A stretch of 64,000 nucleotides of DNA from Gillisella vitis. GTDB lineage: Bacteria > Pseudomonadota > Alphaproteobacteria > Rhizobiales > Rhizobiaceae. Numbering within the stretch: the first letter of the stretch is position 1; each line of letters begins with the position of its first letter. Below the pieces are notes generated by a model. It was not told the DNA's origin. It searched no databases and saw nothing but the letters and a program-made list of their open reading frames with translations. The translations under genes were made by a program, and so were the position numbers. The DNA lies in the NCBI GenBank assembly GCA_009744235.1, contig WPHV01000017.1, positions 1 through 64,000 on the forward strand, given 5' to 3'. This document shows positions 17,542 to 26,693 of the stretch, piece by piece.

Positions 17542-18722
17542 TCGTTTATCCCTCCCGGCGCATCGAGCCCGCCCTTATCGCGATCGGCCTCATCCTGATC
17601 GCGAGCACGCCCGCTCTGGCGCAGCAGGGCCAAGTGCTGACGACCCTGGAGAACTCCGTCGTTGCCGCCGCCAAGGGCTGGGAGACGACGGTCATGGATG
17701 CGGCCCGCTCGTTATTCTGGATCCTGGCGGGCATCGAGGTCGGCATCGCCGCTGTATGGCTGGCAATTAACGCCGCATCGCTCGACAGCTGGTTTGCCGA
17801 GCTCGTCAAGCGCATCATGTTCATCGGGCTGTTCGCCTTCATTCTCAATGAGGGGCCGGCCTTTGCCAAGGCGGTGGTCGACAGTCTCTACCAGATCGGT
17901 GCCGGCGGTGGGTCGGCCTCGCCCGCCAACATTTTCGACGCCGGTATTCGTGTTGCGACCAAAATGTCAGAACAGGCGAAGTTTGGCCTCTTCGAGGACA
18001 ACTCCCTGGCGATCGCCGCCGTTTTCGCCATGGTCGTGGTCGTCGTCTGCTTCTCGCTCGTTGCCGCCATCTTCGTCTCGGTGATGGTGGAGATGTATGT
18101 CGGCTTGCTCGCCGGCATGATCATGCTCGGATTGGGTGGCACATCCTACACAAAGGACTTCGCGATCAAATATCTGGTCTACGCCTTCTCCGTCGGCATG
18201 AAACTGATGGCGCTGGTAATGATCGCCAAGATCGGCTCCGACATCCTGCTCGGCCTGGCCGAGGCACCGACCGCAACCTCGGAGCAGTTCATCACGACGC
18301 TCGCGATCGCCGGCATATCAGTCGTAGTCTTCGTCATCGCCATGTATGTACCGCCAATCCTGCAGGGTGTCGTTCAGGGTGCTTCCGTCTCCGGGGGAAT
18401 GGAAGCCATTCGCCATGGCGGACAGGCTGCATCCTTTGCGGCAGGCGCCGGATTTTTGGCGACAGCAGCAGCCAGCAGAGGTTTCCAGGCAGCAGGCGCG
18501 GCGAGGGCAGGGGGAGCATCCCTTGGCGGTGCCGCCATGCGCGGCATGGAAGCGGGCATCGGCGGGGCTGCCGGCGCGGTCGGTTCTGCCGCGAAAGACA
18601 AGGCCGTCGGGTCACCCGGCGCCTATGCCGGATCTCTGCTCGGGCTTGCCAATGCCAAACTTGACCAGCAGTCGGGTCGGACCGCATCGCCTCCACCACC
18701 GCCACTCAACGAGACCAAATAA
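17535..18722 (+). CDS. trbL: Conjugal transfer membrane protein TrbL (VirB6-like)
   Basis: 395 residues. TrbL is the polytopic inner-membrane protein of the transfer channel. A signal-like segment ends near STPALAQQ. Several membrane spans follow between about residues 60 and 280 (for example WILAGIEVGIAAVWLAI and VVVVVCFSLVAAIFVSVMVEM). The C-terminal 110 residues are rich in Gly and Ala. It overlaps the trbK stop and ends 17 bases before trbF. Confidence 0.95.
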   Translation: MVIVYPSRRIEPALIAIGLILIASTPALAQQGQVLTTLENSVVAAAKGWETTVMDAARSLFWILAGIEVGIAAVWLAINAASLDSWFAELVKRIMFIGLFAFILNEGPAFAKAVVDSLYQIGAGGGSASPANIFDAGIRVATKMSEQAKFGLFEDNSLAIAAVFAMVVVVVCFSLVAAIFVSVMVEMYVGLLAGMIMLGLGGTSYTKDFAIKYLVYAFSVGMKLMALVMIAKIGSDILLGLAEAPTATSEQFITTLAIAGISVVVFVIAMYVPPILQGVVQGASVSGGMEAIRHGGQAASFAAGAGFLATAAASRGFQAAGAARAGGASLGGAAMRGMEAGIGGAAGAVGSAAKDKAVGSPGAYAGSLLGLANAKLDQQSGRTASPPPPPLNETK

Positions 18723-18739
18723 CTGGAGGCCGATAAGCC

Positions 18740-19417
18740 ATGGCCGGACACAATCCGCTCGACAATCCCGATACTGCCAATCCCTATATCGCCGCCCGCA
18801 ACGAGTGGAACGAGCGCTATGGATCCTATGTCAGATCCGCCGCCGCATGGCGCATCGTCGGCATAGCCGGCATGACCATGGCGGTGATCGGTTTTGGCTA
18901 CGCGCTGTACCAGAGCACTCAAGTGAAACTTGTTCCCTATATCGTCGAGGTCGACAAGCTCGGCACATCAGTCAACGCCGGATTTCCGCAGCAGATCGAA
19001 TATGCCGATCCGCGCGTGGTGCGCGCGACCCTCGGCAGCTTCGTGTCCAACTTTCGAAGCGTCACGCCGGACGCTGTCGTGCAGAAGCAATATATCGACA
19101 GAACCTATGGGCTGCTGAGGACATCCGACCCGGCGACCGAGAAGGTCAATGCCTGGTTTCGGTCGAACTCACCGTTTGAGAAAGCGAAGAACTCGACCGT
19201 GGCCATTGAGGTCAACAACATCGTGGCGCTGTCGAACCAAAGCTACCAGGTGGACTGGACCGAATTCGAGCGCGACCGGCGCGGCAAGGAAACCGCCGTT
19301 CGCCGTTTCCGCGGTATCGCCTCCGTAACCCTGACGCCGCCGCACGACGAGGGTGTCATTCGCCTGAACCCCATCGGTCTCTATCTCCGCGACTTCGACT
19401 GGACCGCACAGCTTTGA
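18740..19417 (+). CDS. trbF: Conjugal transfer protein TrbF (VirB8-like)
   Basis: 225 residues. TrbF is a bitopic inner-membrane assembly factor. The opening motif DNPDTANPYIAARNEWNERYGSY is characteristic. One membrane segment follows (VGIAGMTMAVIGFGYALY, about 37-56), then a periplasmic VirB8-like domain. An ATG with the motif CTGGAGG upstream is the start. Confidence 0.95.
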   Translation: MAGHNPLDNPDTANPYIAARNEWNERYGSYVRSAAAWRIVGIAGMTMAVIGFGYALYQSTQVKLVPYIVEVDKLGTSVNAGFPQQIEYADPRVVRATLGSFVSNFRSVTPDAVVQKQYIDRTYGLLRTSDPATEKVNAWFRSNSPFEKAKNSTVAIEVNNIVALSNQSYQVDWTEFERDRRGKETAVRRFRGIASVTLTPPHDEGVIRLNPIGLYLRDFDWTAQL

Positions 19418-19433
19418 AAGGCATGGCCCCAAC

Positions 19434-20285
19434 ATGATCATCCCGCACACAAGAACAACGGCCACCCTGACGGGCGCGCTCGCCTCGGCAATGTTGGCGT
19501 ATTCAGTGGTCGCTCCTCCGCACGCATATGCTGCCGATGGCGTCACAGCCAACGAAGCAAAGGGCATGGGTATCTCCACCCAGTGGCGCGGCTCGCGCGG
19601 TCTCGTCACCAAGGGCCCTGACGGCAAGGTGATCTTTCTCTACGGCGAGGTGCAGCCCTCCGTTATCTGCTCGCCGCTGCAGGTTTGCGACATTGAATTG
19701 CAAGGCGGCGAAGTCGTCCGCGACGTGTTGGTCGGTGACACGGTGCGCTGGAAGGTAGAGCCCGCGACATCGGGTGCTGCCGGCGGACAGGCAATCCACC
19801 TGATCGTCAAACCGTCGGAGCCTGGTCTCGTGACCTCGATGGTGGTGACATCGTCACGTCGCACCTATCACATCCAGCTCAAGTCGCATCCGAGCCAGTA
19901 TATGGCACGTGTCGGCTTTGAATATCCGGAGGATGTTTCGGCGAAGCTCGCCGACGTCAATGCGCGGCTGGAAGCAAGGACCATCCCGGGTGCCGGCGTC
20001 CCGGCCGAGCAGCTGAACTTTTCCTATTCGGTCTCGGGCAACGCGGGCTGGCGACCGACGCGGGTCTATTCCGATGGGCTCAAGACCTACATCCAGTTTC
20101 CACGCTCGATTTCCGGTCAGGATGCGCCTGTTCTGTTTGTCACGTCAGGCGGACAGAACCGGATCGTCAACTACCGGATGAGAGGCGACATGATGGTCGT
20201 CGATTACCATGTTGATCGCGCGGTGCTCGTGTCGGGGGTCGGTTGGAAACAGGAAAAGATCACCATCAAGCGGGGAGGGCGGTAA
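19434..20285 (+). CDS. trbG: Conjugal transfer protein TrbG (VirB9-like)
   Basis: 283 residues. TrbG is a periplasmic and outer-membrane core-complex protein. A signal peptide ends near PHAYAADG (about 28-35). The VirB9-type motif WRGSRGLVTKGPDGKVIFLYG and the C-terminal beta-rich domain (FVTSGGQNRIVNYRMRGDMMVVDYHVDRAVLVSG) are clear. The trbH start codon overlaps its stop. Confidence 0.95.
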   Translation: MIIPHTRTTATLTGALASAMLAYSVVAPPHAYAADGVTANEAKGMGISTQWRGSRGLVTKGPDGKVIFLYGEVQPSVICSPLQVCDIELQGGEVVRDVLVGDTVRWKVEPATSGAAGGQAIHLIVKPSEPGLVTSMVVTSSRRTYHIQLKSHPSQYMARVGFEYPEDVSAKLADVNARLEARTIPGAGVPAEQLNFSYSVSGNAGWRPTRVYSDGLKTYIQFPRSISGQDAPVLFVTSGGQNRIVNYRMRGDMMVVDYHVDRAVLVSGVGWKQEKITIKRGGR

Positions 20286-20761
20286 TGAATATCCCCCTCT
20301 CCCATTCGCGCGCCTTGCAACCCCTCCGCAACTTTGCCGCAGCCTGCGCCATAGCCGCCCTTCTTTCCGGATGCCAGTCGACCGGAACAGAAGGGCTCGT
20401 TTCCAGCACCGCGCCGCCGGAAATCTCCGGTCCTGCCGCCAGCGCAATTGCCGGCGATATGGTGAGCCGCCTTGCCGAACAGATCGGGCCGGGAAAGGCG
20501 ACCGTTATCCTGAAGACTGATGCCTCGCCCTTCGGCCAGGCGCTGGAGGCGGCGCTGAAGGGATGGGGCTATGCCGTCGTCACCGACCAGAAGACAGATA
20601 GCGGCGCGACGGTCATCCCGCTCGCCTATGTGATCTTAAACGTCGATGGTCAGGTGCTGGCCCGTCTATCGACAAATAGCGTCGAGCTCGGCCGCGCTTA
20701 TTCCGTCACGGCAAGTGGCGCGACGCCAGCGAGCGCCTTGTCGCTCATGCGGCGCGGGTGA
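20285..20761 (+). CDS. trbH: Conjugal transfer lipoprotein TrbH
   Basis: 158 residues from the ATG that overlaps the trbG stop. The lipobox LLSGC gives a lipoprotein with the mature N-terminal cysteine near residue 35. TrbH is the outer-membrane lipoprotein of Trb systems, comparable to VirB7 in role. A frame reaching back to 20243 only overlaps trbG. Confidence 0.92.
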   Translation: MNIPLSHSRALQPLRNFAAACAIAALLSGCQSTGTEGLVSSTAPPEISGPAASAIAGDMVSRLAEQIGPGKATVILKTDASPFGQALEAALKGWGYAVVTDQKTDSGATVIPLAYVILNVDGQVLARLSTNSVELGRAYSVTASGATPASALSLMRRG

Positions 20762-20772
20762 GGGAGGATCAT

Positions 20773-22089
20773 ATGGTGCAATCTCTCAATCTCGGCGGCG
20801 CCTCAAACAGCCTGGCCCCAGCCGCTATCCGGCGGATCAACCGTCTGCCGATCATCGTCATTGTCGTCGTGGCGGTCACGTTTCTTGGCGTCATCTTTTA
20901 TGGGCTCGCCTCGCGCGGATTGTATTTCGGCAAGGACAGCGGCCCGGAGACCAGTTCGGGCAACCCGGCGTCGACCTATGCCGACCAGATCAAACGCGGC
21001 GTTACCGATGGTATTATAGGCGAGCCGCAGCAGCAGATCACCTACCAGCCGACGCCGGTCGAGACAAAGCAGGCGGAAGACAAGACCAACAATCCCTTCA
21101 CGCCGCAGCCGGGGCAGCGCGAGGTGCAGCAGCGCGGTCAAGAGCTCGAAGCGGAAGCCGTCTGGCGGGCTCGTCTTCTGCGAGAACAACACGAACAGGT
21201 TTTGCGGGAGCAGCAGCGCCAGCGTATGGCCCGCCTGCAGGCGAACAACGCTGCATATGATGCGCCGCTTGCCATCGATCGCGGCAAACTGGACGGGCGT
21301 ACGGTGACGAATGACGCGAGTGCGGACGCGGCAGCGAGTGCCGCGACGTCGGCAAACACGGCAAGTGGTCCCGATCTCTATGCGGCCGCGTTGCGCGCCG
21401 GGCTCGGTGGCCAGAACGTTGATCCCAATGCGCAAGGCTCGAAGGAGGACTTCTTCAATGCCGACTTGAAAGAGCTTGGCTACCTGCCGAACCGTGTCGT
21501 GCCCCAACAATCGCCGTTCGAACTGAAGCGCGGCTCGGTCATCCCTGCAACTCTGATCACCGGTATCAATTCCGACCTTCCCGGCCGGATCACCGCCCAG
21601 GTGAGCCAGAGCGTTTACGACAGTGCGACAGGCCATCGTCTGCTCATTCCGCAAGGAACGAAACTCTTCGGCCGCTACGACAGCAAAGTGTCATTCGGAC
21701 AGAAACGTGTGCTTGTTGTCTGGACCGACATCATCTTCCCAAACGGCTCGACGTTGCAGATGGGCGGCATGTCAGGAACGGATGCGCAAGGGTATGGTGG
21801 TTTCAGCGACAAGGTGAACAACCATTATTTGAAAACGTTCGGCTCGGCGGTGCTGATTGCCCTGATCGGTACAGGGATCGACATGGCCGTTCCGGAAAGT
21901 TCGACGCTCGCGACCCAGGACACCGCCTCGGATGCGACGCGTCGGAATTTCGCAGAAACGTTCGGCCGGGTCGCTGATCGTACCATCCAACGGAACATGG
22001 ATGTTCAGCCGACGCTTGAAATTCGCCCTGGCTACAAGTTCAATGTCCTTGTCGATCAGGACATCGTCTTTCCTGGAGCTTATCGATGA
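20773..22089 (+). CDS. trbI: Conjugal transfer protein TrbI (VirB10-like)
   Basis: 438 residues. TrbI is the energy-sensing core protein that spans inner and outer membrane. It has one N-terminal membrane segment (LPIIVIVVVAVTFLGVIFYGLA), a proline- and glutamine-rich linker (about 80-160) and the VirB10 beta-barrel domain (KRGSVIPATLITGINSDLPG, LLIPQGTKLFGRYDS, LVDQDIVFPG at the end). It is the last gene of the trb operon. The start ATG follows GGGAGGATC. Confidence 0.95.
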   Translation: MVQSLNLGGASNSLAPAAIRRINRLPIIVIVVVAVTFLGVIFYGLASRGLYFGKDSGPETSSGNPASTYADQIKRGVTDGIIGEPQQQITYQPTPVETKQAEDKTNNPFTPQPGQREVQQRGQELEAEAVWRARLLREQHEQVLREQQRQRMARLQANNAAYDAPLAIDRGKLDGRTVTNDASADAAASAATSANTASGPDLYAAALRAGLGGQNVDPNAQGSKEDFFNADLKELGYLPNRVVPQQSPFELKRGSVIPATLITGINSDLPGRITAQVSQSVYDSATGHRLLIPQGTKLFGRYDSKVSFGQKRVLVVWTDIIFPNGSTLQMGGMSGTDAQGYGGFSDKVNNHYLKTFGSAVLIALIGTGIDMAVPESSTLATQDTASDATRRNFAETFGRVADRTIQRNMDVQPTLEIRPGYKFNVLVDQDIVFPGAYR

Positions 22090-22225
22090 GATATGCGGAC
22101 GTCTGAGCATCCTCTTCGCTGCCGGTTGGCAACACCGTAAGCGGCCACAGCGATCTTCGCAGGCTTTCGACCACGATGCCGGGCTAAGACCCCAGATGAA
22201 TGATCAATGTCGGCAAAGCTGACGA

Positions 22226-23128
22226 TCAAATAGTTTCATAGGGCAAGGCTTTCAAAGCGTCGAGCAACGCTGCCCGGAATTCGCTCACCAAACGAGGCGG
22301 CGGGCTGTCGGTCGGAAGAACGATAGCGAAATGATAGGGGACGACTGGATCAAAGGAACGCTGAACAATCGGATTGGCACTGTAGTAGTCGGCAGTGAAC
22401 GGGTCGACGATGCCAATCCCCATTCCCCTGCTCACCAGATCACAGAGGTTCAGCGCCAAACTACTCTCTATTCTTCGGGTGCAATGAACATTGAAGCTAT
22501 CAAGCGCCGCGTCTGTTTGCATGCGCAGCAGGCTCACTGGAGAGAGGCAAATCAACGACTCTCCTTCAAGATCCGTCGCATGAACCGTTCCCTTCTCTTC
22601 GAGACGATGGCCTGGCGGCAGTAGGCAGACGGCGCGAAACGACGGGACGGGTTCGACGGTAAGTCCGGGATAGTCGCCGGCTAGTATCGATATTCCAAGA
22701 TCGTAATGTTGTAGCGAGACCAGCTCCAAGACCGTCTGCGAGGGGACCGTGTCCAGGTAGACGGATACATCGGGTCGATCGGCGATGAATGACTGAATGA
22801 CACCAGACATGAAACTCAGGGCCGGGGCGGTGTAACAGGCCACCCTCAACGAGCCCATGTGAGATTTCCTCAATTCGGACGCGACTTTGTCGATGTGCTG
22901 AATCCCGTTGAAGTGTCGTGACACTTCTTTGAACAGAATACCGGCCTCACGAGTGGGGCGTAAGCGGTTGCCCGTTCTCTCGAACAGGCTGATCCCTATT
23001 TCGTCTTCGAGATCCCTGATCAGCCGGCTAATAGCGGGCTGTGTGATCCTCACAAGATCAGCTGCAGACGTCATACCTCCCGTCAGCATCACAGCCCGGA
23101 ACGCTTCCAACTGACGCGATTGAATCAT
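22226..23128 (-). CDS. LysR-family regulator, OccR/NocR type
   Basis: 300 residues from the ATG with GGAGAGGAC upstream. The N-terminal winged helix (RQLEAFRAVMLTGGMTSAADLVRITQPAISRLIRDLE) closely matches the DNA-binding domain of OccR and NocR; the rest is a LysR effector-binding domain. Such regulators bind their promoter with or without opine and activate when the opine is present. It diverges from nocP, with 252 bp between the start codons. That gap holds a sequence shared with the nox promoter, so this protein is the likely activator of both operons. Confidence 0.88.
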   Translation of the reverse strand: MIQSRQLEAFRAVMLTGGMTSAADLVRITQPAISRLIRDLEDEIGISLFERTGNRLRPTREAGILFKEVSRHFNGIQHIDKVASELRKSHMGSLRVACYTAPALSFMSGVIQSFIADRPDVSVYLDTVPSQTVLELVSLQHYDLGISILAGDYPGLTVEPVPSFRAVCLLPPGHRLEEKGTVHATDLEGESLICLSPVSLLRMQTDAALDSFNVHCTRRIESSLALNLCDLVSRGMGIGIVDPFTADYYSANPIVQRSFDPVVPYHFAIVLPTDSPPPRLVSEFRAALLDALKALPYETI

Positions 23129-23137
23129 TGTCCTCTC

Positions 23138-23193
23138 CATAACATATGCGCATGGGCGCATGCTTATTACTACCCTTGCGATATGGAAGGCAA
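23138..23193 (+). promoter_or_regulatory. Shared operator/promoter segment upstream of nocP
   Basis: A segment starting CATAACAT and containing GCGCATGCTTATTACTACCC is about 80 percent identical to 32018-32073 upstream of noxB. It contains ATAA and TTAT half-elements and a T-N11-A arrangement as used by LysR regulators. The left edge is 10 bp from the regulator start codon. It is best read as the binding region of the divergent OccR/NocR-type protein. Confidence 0.7.
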
Positions 23194-23380
23194 GCTTTTA
23201 GTAACAATAGAAAACTGGGTCCTAATCTCGAAGAATGCACTTCGGCGGGCATGTAAACACGTGCTGCATCGTTGAAAATCAATGCTGGCAGATGCCAGCG
23301 GCGTAATTCTCGGCTGTCCTGCCGTGATGGGTTTTGCGCTGCATTGCAAGAGATTAGGAATGAAAAACAAGGGAACGCGA

Positions 23381-24154
23381 ATGGACGCTACTCAACCCAC
23401 CTTGGTGGCAGAAGACGTGCATAAAAACTTCGGAACGCTCGAAGTTCTGAAGGGCATTTCACTCACGGCCAATAAAGGCGATGTGGTTTCGATTATCGGC
23501 AGCTCCGGCTCCGGTAAGAGCACTTTCTTGCGCTGTATGAACTTCCTCGAAACCCCGAACAAGGGCCGTATCGCAGTCGGGCAAGAAGAGGTCGTCGTCA
23601 AAACGGATGCGGCTGGCCGATTGATCGGCGTCGATCGCAAAAAGATCGAACGCATGCGGATGCAACTCGGCATGGTGTTCCAGAGCTTCAATCTGTGGGG
23701 GCATATGACTGTCCTGCAGAACGTTATGGAAGGCCCCGTACACGTTCTCAAACAGCCCAAGGGCGACGTGCGCGACCGTGCAATGGATTTCCTGGACAAG
23801 GTTGGTATTGCCGACAAGCACGACGCCTACCCGTCTCAATTGTCAGGTGGACAACAACAGCGCGTCAGCATCGCACGCGCACTGGCAATGCAGCCAAGCG
23901 CGCTTCTCTTCGACGAACCAACCTCTGCCCTCGATCCGGAATTGGTGGGCGAAGTCCTGAAGGTGATCAGGAAGCTCGCCGAAGAGGGGCGGACAATGGT
24001 CGTGGTAACGCACGAAATGGGTTTTGCTCGCGACGTATCGAGCAAGGTTCTCTTCCTCGAGAAGGGGCAAATCGAAGAGCAGGGAACGCCGCAAGAAGTG
24101 TTCCAGAATCCGACGTCACCAAGGTGTCGGGCCTTCCTCTCCAGCGTTCTGTGA
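23381..24154 (+). CDS. nocP: Nopaline ABC transporter ATPase NocP
   Basis: 257 residues. It is the cytoplasmic ATPase of the opine importer, in the HisP/GlnQ family. It has Walker A GSSGSGKST (40-48), Q-loop GMVFQSFNLW, signature LSGGQQQR (near 155), Walker B ALLFDEPTSALD and the switch His in VVTHEMGFARD. The chosen start is the ATG after AAGGGAACGCG; an ATG at 23360 is an alternative that adds seven residues. First gene of the uptake operon. Confidence 0.93.
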   Translation: MDATQPTLVAEDVHKNFGTLEVLKGISLTANKGDVVSIIGSSGSGKSTFLRCMNFLETPNKGRIAVGQEEVVVKTDAAGRLIGVDRKKIERMRMQLGMVFQSFNLWGHMTVLQNVMEGPVHVLKQPKGDVRDRAMDFLDKVGIADKHDAYPSQLSGGQQQRVSIARALAMQPSALLFDEPTSALDPELVGEVLKVIRKLAEEGRTMVVVTHEMGFARDVSSKVLFLEKGQIEEQGTPQEVFQNPTSPRCRAFLSSVL

Positions 24155-24219
24155 GCGAGCAGGCGCGCAGAAGAGTCAACATTCGAAAATGAACAATAAC
24201 AGCAACAGAGGTGAACGTT

Positions 24220-25071
24220 ATGAAATTCTTCAACTTTAATGCGCTTGCGGCAATTGTGACCGGCGTCCTTGTCGCGGCAGGCCCGTCAGTGGCCAAGGAC
24301 TACAAGAGCATCACAATTGCGACCGAAGGATCTTACGCGCCCTACAACTTCAAGGATGCGGGCGGAAAGCTGATCGGCTTCGACATCGATCTCGGAAACG
24401 ACCTTTGCAAGCGCATGAACATCGAATGCAAATTCGTCGAGCAGGCTTGGGACGGGATCATACCTTCCCTTACCGCGGGTCGGTACGATGCCATTATGGC
24501 AGCGATGGGCATCCAGCCGGCGCGCGAAAAGGTCATTTCGTTCTCCCGCCCGTATCTCCTCACGCCGATGACGTTCCTGACGACAGCGGACAGCCCGCTT
24601 CTGAAAACCCAGGCGGCAATCGAGAACCTTCCGCTAGACAATATCACCCCTGAACAGAAAGCCGAGTTGGATAATTTCACCAAGGTCTTCGAGGGCGTGA
24701 AGTTCGGCGTCCAGGCAGGTACATCTCATGAAGCGTTCATGAAACAGATGATGCCCAGCGTGCAGATCTCAACCTACGACACCATCGACAACGTCGTGAT
24801 GGATCTGAAGGCCGGCCGGATCGACGCGAGCCTGGCGTCGGTCAGCTTCCTGAAGCCTCTGACAGACAAGCCCGACAACAAGGACCTGAAGATGTTTGGG
24901 CCGAGGATGACGGGGGGACTATTCGGAAAGGGTGTCGGCGTTGGCATCCGCAAAGAGGATACCGATCTCAAAGCTCTGTTCGACAAAGCAATTGATGCCG
25001 CCATCGCAGACGGTACCGTCCAGAAGCTGTCCCAACAGTGGTTCGGTTACGACGCGTCTCCCAAGCAGTAA
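24220..25071 (+). CDS. nocT: Nopaline/pyronopaline-binding protein NocT
   Basis: 283 residues with a signal peptide ending near GPSVAKDY. The sequence agrees almost throughout with what I remember of NocT of the C58 nopaline Ti plasmid (TIATEGSYAPYNFKDAGGKL, EQAWDGIIPSLTAGRYDAIM). Met117 in PYLLTPM, the residue reported to select nopaline-type ligands over octopine, is present. NocT binds nopaline and pyronopaline in the periplasm and delivers them to NocQM-NocP. The start ATG follows GAGGTGAAC; an upstream GTG is not needed. Confidence 0.95.
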   Translation: MKFFNFNALAAIVTGVLVAAGPSVAKDYKSITIATEGSYAPYNFKDAGGKLIGFDIDLGNDLCKRMNIECKFVEQAWDGIIPSLTAGRYDAIMAAMGIQPAREKVISFSRPYLLTPMTFLTTADSPLLKTQAAIENLPLDNITPEQKAELDNFTKVFEGVKFGVQAGTSHEAFMKQMMPSVQISTYDTIDNVVMDLKAGRIDASLASVSFLKPLTDKPDNKDLKMFGPRMTGGLFGKGVGVGIRKEDTDLKALFDKAIDAAIADGTVQKLSQQWFGYDASPKQ

Positions 25072-25143
25072 TCTCTTTCAGTTGGAGCGTCGGCACTCAT
25101 GTGGCCGGCGCTCTATCCGTTTCGCAAGCTTGAGGCGTGGTCG

Positions 25144-25854
25144 ATGGATTTAACACTATTGCAATGGGGAGACGCCGGCTGGGGCGATGAATTGGTGCGC
25201 GGGGCGATGATGACTGTTGTCGTCGCAGCCTGTTCGTACCTTTTCGGAATCATCTTTGGTTCGATTTTCGCTGCGGCAAAGCTATCCCGTTTCTGGTCAC
25301 TACGCCTGCTCGGTGACGTCTATACGACGGTCGTTCGCGGCGTCCCTGAACTGCTCATCATCTTTTTGGTATTCTTCGGTGGCGGCACACTCCTGCGCAC
25401 CATCGCCAATGGACTGTTCGGATACGAGGGGTACATCGAGCCTCCAATCTTCGTGATCGGCGTACTCTGCATCAGTGTGAGTGCCGGAGCATATGCCACC
25501 GAGGTCATTCGCGCTGCCGTTCTCGCTGTTCCCCCCGGCCAGATCGAAGCGGCGAAATCCATTGGGATGGGTCCATGGCTGCGGCTGCGCCGGGTGCTGA
25601 TCCCACAAGCGGCTAGGTTCGCCCTCCCAGGCCTTGGAAACGTCTGGCAGTTCACGCTCAAGGACACGTCGCTAATCTCCGTTGTCGGCCTGGTCGAAAT
25701 CATGCGGACAGCGGCGATGGGCGCAGGTTCGACGAAGCAGCCCTTTACCTTCTACATCACCGCCTTCGTGATCTTCCTTCTTCTTTCCTCCGTGTCAAAC
25801 CGGGGCTTTCTCAAAGCTGAAAAGTGGGCGAACCGCGGTGTGAGGAGCCAATAA
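25144..25854 (+). CDS. nocQ: Nopaline ABC transporter permease NocQ
   Basis: 236 residues from the ATG after GAGGCGTGG. It is an inner-membrane permease of the polar amino acid family, with about five spans and the EAA loop AVPPGQIEAAKSIGMGPWLRLRRVLIPQA near 130-160. Its stop is one base from the start region of nocM. It pairs with NocM as the heterodimeric channel. Confidence 0.93.
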   Translation: MDLTLLQWGDAGWGDELVRGAMMTVVVAACSYLFGIIFGSIFAAAKLSRFWSLRLLGDVYTTVVRGVPELLIIFLVFFGGGTLLRTIANGLFGYEGYIEPPIFVIGVLCISVSAGAYATEVIRAAVLAVPPGQIEAAKSIGMGPWLRLRRVLIPQAARFALPGLGNVWQFTLKDTSLISVVGLVEIMRTAAMGAGSTKQPFTFYITAFVIFLLLSSVSNRGFLKAEKWANRGVRSQ

Positions 25855-25855
25855 T

Positions 25856-26581
25856 ATGGATATTCAACTCATCATCGAGTCGTTCCCCAAACTCATTGCC
25901 GCCGTCCCCACGACGCTGGCGCTCGCGTTCATATCGCTCCTCATCGGATTTGTTGTTTCGGTACCTGTCGCGCTTATGCGGCTTTCGAAAAACCGCATCG
26001 TTTCTTCGGTAGCATACGGCTACGTCTACCTGATCAGATCGACCCCGCTTCTGGTGCAGATGTTCCTGATTTACTACGGGTCGGCTCAGTTCAGAGGGTT
26101 TCTCACGGAAATTGGTCTATGGTCGTCGTTCCGCGAACCGTGGTTTTGTGCGATCCTCGCTCTGGCCCTCAATACCGCGGCCTATACCAGCGAAATCATC
26201 CGGGGCGGCATACAGGCGGTTCCTCTCGGGCAGATCGAAGCCGCGCGCGCTGTCGGCATGTCCACAGTTCTCCAGTTTCGGAGAATCGTGTTCCCGATCG
26301 CCATCCGGCAAGCGTTGCCGGCCTATGGCAACGAAGTGATGCTCATCATCAAATCGACGTCGCTTGCTTCGACAATCACTATCGTCGAAGTGACCGGTCT
26401 GGCGAAGCAGATCATCTCGGCCACCTACAGCCCGGTCGAAGTGTTCATCGTCGCCGGTGCAATCTACCTGTCCATCACGTTCGTTGTCAGCCGTCTGGTC
26501 ATGCTGGCGGAGTGGTGGCTCAATCCGCACATGCGCGCCCGGGTGGGTGGAACGGCTCCGAAGGCCGCCGAGACGCATTAG
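25856..26581 (+). CDS. nocM: Nopaline ABC transporter permease NocM
   Basis: 241 residues with a ribosome-binding site TGAGGAGCC. It is the second permease of the importer, with the EAA loop AVPLGQIEAARAVGMSTVLQFRRIVFPIA and about five membrane spans. It is the last gene of nocPTQM; a hairpin follows 57 bp downstream. Confidence 0.93.
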   Translation: MDIQLIIESFPKLIAAVPTTLALAFISLLIGFVVSVPVALMRLSKNRIVSSVAYGYVYLIRSTPLLVQMFLIYYGSAQFRGFLTEIGLWSSFREPWFCAILALALNTAAYTSEIIRGGIQAVPLGQIEAARAVGMSTVLQFRRIVFPIAIRQALPAYGNEVMLIIKSTSLASTITIVEVTGLAKQIISATYSPVEVFIVAGAIYLSITFVVSRLVMLAEWWLNPHMRARVGGTAPKAAETH

Positions 26582-26638
26582 AACTTGGAAATCCCCGTTG
26601 GATTAGCGATCGAAAGAGTGCGCTCAGGCGAATGTCGA

Positions 26639-26672
26639 CGTAACATTCAAATCATCGGGTTTGAATGTTACG
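26639..26672. terminator. Perfect 13-bp hairpin between nocM and the second LysR gene
   Basis: Arms at 26639-26651 and 26660-26672 are perfect complements (CGTAACATTCAAA / TTTGAATGTTACG) with an 8-base loop, followed by TTTCTTTGT. It could end the nocPTQM transcript. Its position 22 bp before the LysR start codon, and its palindrome form, also suit an autoregulatory operator. Confidence 0.6.
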
Positions 26673-26693
26673 TTTCTTTGTATTGGTGAGCGG

